The position numbers and the translations under genes were made by a program. This document shows positions 38,446-41,215 of a DNA stretch of 41,215 nt, piece after piece (positions within the stretch are counted from its first letter, which is position 1; each line of letters begins with the position of its first letter). The notes under the pieces were generated by a model, which did not search any database, was not told the origin of the DNA, and saw only the letters and a program-made list of their open reading frames with translations. Source of the stretch: Eubacterium sp. (lineage in GTDB: Bacteria > Bacillota > Clostridia > Lachnospirales > Lachnospiraceae); contig JAEEGM010000072.1 of assembly GCA_016280325.1 (NCBI GenBank), positions 1 to 41,215 on the forward strand, read 5' to 3'.

Positions 38446-38940
38446 ATGAAGAAGATAAGTGTAGGAAAGGTCCTGGCCTTTACGGCACTGGCAGGTGTGG
38501 GAGCCTTCGTAGCTTATGATCTGATCCAATTAAAACGAGGCTATGCCAAGTATCAGGATGATCTGAACGAAGAAGCTTCCGATCGGATCCGGTCCAAGAA
38601 GGACTCGCGTGAGGAAAGGGTAAAGCGTACACTGGACAAGAATATCGAGTGTTTCGAGAAGGCGATGGAAGATTACGGAGCTAAGATCAGGAATGATCTT
38701 GACGAGTCGAATATTGATAAGTTTAAATTACGTCCGATCTTGGAATTCAAGGGGAATTTCTATCGCGTCGGAACGCTTGTTTTTGAAGAGGAAAAAGACC
38801 CCTACATCGTGATCAACGCGATCGACAATGAGCGATTCGCGAAGATCGGTGTGATGGAAGAGATCGAGGCATATCCGTATGATATGCCGGAAGAACGCAT
38901 CCGTGAGGTTGTAGCGGAAGTATTGGAAGCGGAACTGTAA
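38446..38940 (+). CDS. Membrane-anchored protein of unknown function (164 aa)
   Basis: N-terminal hydrophobic anchor, charged middle, folded-looking C terminus. Confidence 0.65.
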   Translation: MKKISVGKVLAFTALAGVGAFVAYDLIQLKRGYAKYQDDLNEEASDRIRSKKDSREERVKRTLDKNIECFEKAMEDYGAKIRNDLDESNIDKFKLRPILEFKGNFYRVGTLVFEEEKDPYIVINAIDNERFAKIGVMEEIEAYPYDMPEERIREVVAEVLEAEL

Positions 38941-39004
38941 GGAGGACTTCTATGGAGACATGTGTCTGAAACACATGGTCTTCAAAATAGGAGGATAAAC
39001 AAAA

Positions 39005-40420
39005 ATGGAAACTCTGGAAGAGGTTTTATCATCGATTGACGATTTTGTCTGGGGACCGGTAATGCTGGTACTTCTGTTGGGTACGGGTATATTTTTAACA
39101 ATTCGTACCCGGTTTATGGGATGGCGAAATCTCGGTTTTGCCCTGAAAAGCGGCTTAGGGAAGGAGGCCCGGACCAAGTCCAAAGGGACCGGAGATATCT
39201 CACCGTTTTCGGCGCTTACGACGGCGTTGGCGGCGACGATCGGAACGGGAAACATCGTCGGTGTCGCTACGGCTATGGTGGCCGGCGGACCGGGCGCTCT
39301 GGTATGGATGTGGATGTCCGCATTTTTCGGCTTGACATCGAAGTTTTCAGAGTGTATGCTTGCGATCAAGTACAGAGAGGTGAATGAGCAGGGCGAGATG
39401 TCCGGCGGACCGATGTACACGATGAAGCATGCGTTTAAGCATAAAAGCTTTGGTTCGATCCTGGGGTGGTTCTTTGCGTTCTTCGCGGTGGTAGCTTCCT
39501 TTGGAATCGGTAACCTGACACAGGCTAACTCGATCACGGAAGCGCTGAACAATACCTTCGGTTTTGAACCCTGGATCGTGGGAATCATCCTGACGGTGGT
39601 ATCTCTGGTTATCATCGTCGGAGGCATCAAGACTATTTCCAAGGTGTCGCAGTGGGTCGTGCCGCTGATGGCTATATTCTATCTCTTGGCCGGACTGGTC
39701 GTGATCGGATTTAATATCGGGAATATCCCGGAGGGCGTTGCGATCATATTCAAGAGCGCCTTTTCACTTGAGGCAGCAGGAGGTGCCGGTATCGGTATCT
39801 TCGTTTCCTCGATGATGCAGGCGATGCGCTTCGGTGTGGCCAGGGGGATTTTCTCCAACGAGGCCGGTATGGGTTCGGCAGCGATCACGGCAGCGGCCGC
39901 TACCACCGATAATCCGGTTCGTCAGGGATATATCAATATGACGGGAACCTTTTGGGATACCATCGTGGTTTGTACTGTCACAGGGCTCTGTATCGCCAGC
40001 TCCGGCGTACTCTCGACACCGGAAGTGATAAACGGCACGGTGAAGGGCGCCGGCGTCACGATCGCCGCGTTTGAGACGGCGCTGGGACCGGTCGGCGGAT
40101 GGCTGGTCACGATCGGGATCGCGCTTTTCGCATTTTCAACGATACTTGGTTGGGAGTATCACGGTGAGAAGGCGTTTGAGTATCTCTTCCATACGCATCG
40201 ATATAATATGGTCTATCGCGTGTTGTTTTCGCTGATCGTATATCTCGGCGCGACGACGACGCTGACCGTGGTATGGAACTTCTCCGATATCGCGAACGCG
40301 CTGATGGCAATCCCGAACCTGATATGTCTGTTGGTTCTCAGCAAGGAGATTGCGGACGATATGAAGGCGTTTCAGCCGACCATCCATGCTTCCGGGAAGA
40401 AACGCAGTAAAGCATCATAG
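39005..40420 (+). CDS. Sodium:alanine/glycine symporter, AGCS family
   Basis: GTGDISPFSALTTALAATIGTGNIVGVATAMVAGGPGALVWMW signature; multi-TM. Confidence 0.95.
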   Translation: METLEEVLSSIDDFVWGPVMLVLLLGTGIFLTIRTRFMGWRNLGFALKSGLGKEARTKSKGTGDISPFSALTTALAATIGTGNIVGVATAMVAGGPGALVWMWMSAFFGLTSKFSECMLAIKYREVNEQGEMSGGPMYTMKHAFKHKSFGSILGWFFAFFAVVASFGIGNLTQANSITEALNNTFGFEPWIVGIILTVVSLVIIVGGIKTISKVSQWVVPLMAIFYLLAGLVVIGFNIGNIPEGVAIIFKSAFSLEAAGGAGIGIFVSSMMQAMRFGVARGIFSNEAGMGSAAITAAAATTDNPVRQGYINMTGTFWDTIVVCTVTGLCIASSGVLSTPEVINGTVKGAGVTIAAFETALGPVGGWLVTIGIALFAFSTILGWEYHGEKAFEYLFHTHRYNMVYRVLFSLIVYLGATTTLTVVWNFSDIANALMAIPNLICLLVLSKEIADDMKAFQPTIHASGKKRSKAS

Positions 40421-40483
40421 ATTTCATGTCTTCCGTGTTCCGATTCGGGGCGCGGAAGGTTTATATAGGAGACGGACAGCGAT

Positions 40484-41131
40484 ATGCAGATTTTGTCACG
40501 CGGTGGAACCGCGGAATATGTCGAGAAACGCTCCAAATTCATCGCAACACTGATTCCGGTGACATCGGAAGAGGAAGCGATGGAGCAGGTGGAGGCGCTT
40601 CGAAAAAAATACTACGACGCGCGTCACAACTGTTATGCCTATATTGTCTTTTCGGAGGATGGCAAAGAGGTGATCGAGAGGAGTTCAGACGACGGAGAAC
40701 CATCCGGGACAGCAGGTCGTCCGATGCTGGATGTGTTGTCTGGAAATCAAATCCGAAATATACTTGCTGTCGTTACCAGATACTTCGGAGGAACACTTTT
40801 GGGAACGGGCGGTTTGGTGAGAGCATACTCGACCGCTGTGAAGGAAGCGGTTGACAATTCGGATTTAACCGAGATATCTGACGGAGTAAAACTTGTTTTA
40901 AGGCTAGACTATACCAACCTGGGGTCTGTACAGCACCTTATGAGAGAATGCCGCGTTTCGGAGGTTTCCAGCGAATATGGGGATGGCGTGAGCCTGACAT
41001 TGGTGGTGCCGCAAGACGAAATATCGCGGTTTAAAAAAGAATTAACGCAAATCTTCGCCGGTAAGGAACAAATCGAGGATTTGGGCCCGGTCAGATATGG
41101 AGGTGTCGCCGGAGAATTGTTTCTTTTGTAG
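40484..41131 (+). CDS. YigZ/IMPACT family protein
   Basis: EKRSKFIATLIPV, DARHNCYAY, SSDDGEPSGTAGRPML, RYFGGTLLGTGGLVRAYS. Confidence 0.95.
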   Translation: MQILSRGGTAEYVEKRSKFIATLIPVTSEEEAMEQVEALRKKYYDARHNCYAYIVFSEDGKEVIERSSDDGEPSGTAGRPMLDVLSGNQIRNILAVVTRYFGGTLLGTGGLVRAYSTAVKEAVDNSDLTEISDGVKLVLRLDYTNLGSVQHLMRECRVSEVSSEYGDGVSLTLVVPQDEISRFKKELTQIFAGKEQIEDLGPVRYGGVAGELFLL

Positions 41132-41215
41132 GTGAGATTTTTGACAGTTTTTGTTAGTGGATGGCACATGTGAGTTACGACGTAACACCTGTGATCGGCG
41201 ATAAAAAAAGTAAAG

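Overview
This 41.2 kb window looks like a Firmicutes chromosome segment, probably Lachnospiraceae-like (inferred from gene content and codon style; no search was run). Most of it is core genes: secA, prfB, hom, aroC, purB, acyP, leuA, ftsH, uvrC, prfC, a class A PBP, a CoA-transferase, an AGCS symporter and a YigZ-family gene. I saw no rRNA, tRNA, CRISPR array or transposase. The main second-look items are: (1) adjacent genes for a secreted rhodanese and a secreted cysteine desulfurase-like PLP enzyme, both with signal peptides and Ig-like/spacer regions, a candidate extracytoplasmic sulfur-transfer system; (2) a 2-isopropylmalate synthase fused in one ORF to a C-terminal AraC-type DNA-binding domain, with a cluster of palindromes in its divergent promoter region; (3) a tightly packed cluster of a REC-GGDEF protein, two membrane-anchored BMP-type binding proteins and a hybrid histidine kinase with HPt, with no ABC transporter; (4) a 181-bp MITE-like element with perfect 17-bp terminal inverted repeats and an 8-bp flanking duplication upstream of prfC; (5) further unexplained structured inverted repeats, a secA leader with tandem hairpins and an overlapping leader ORF, a CheX-like protein with MshEN-like motifs, and a GH3-like lipoprotein lacking the catalytic Asp.
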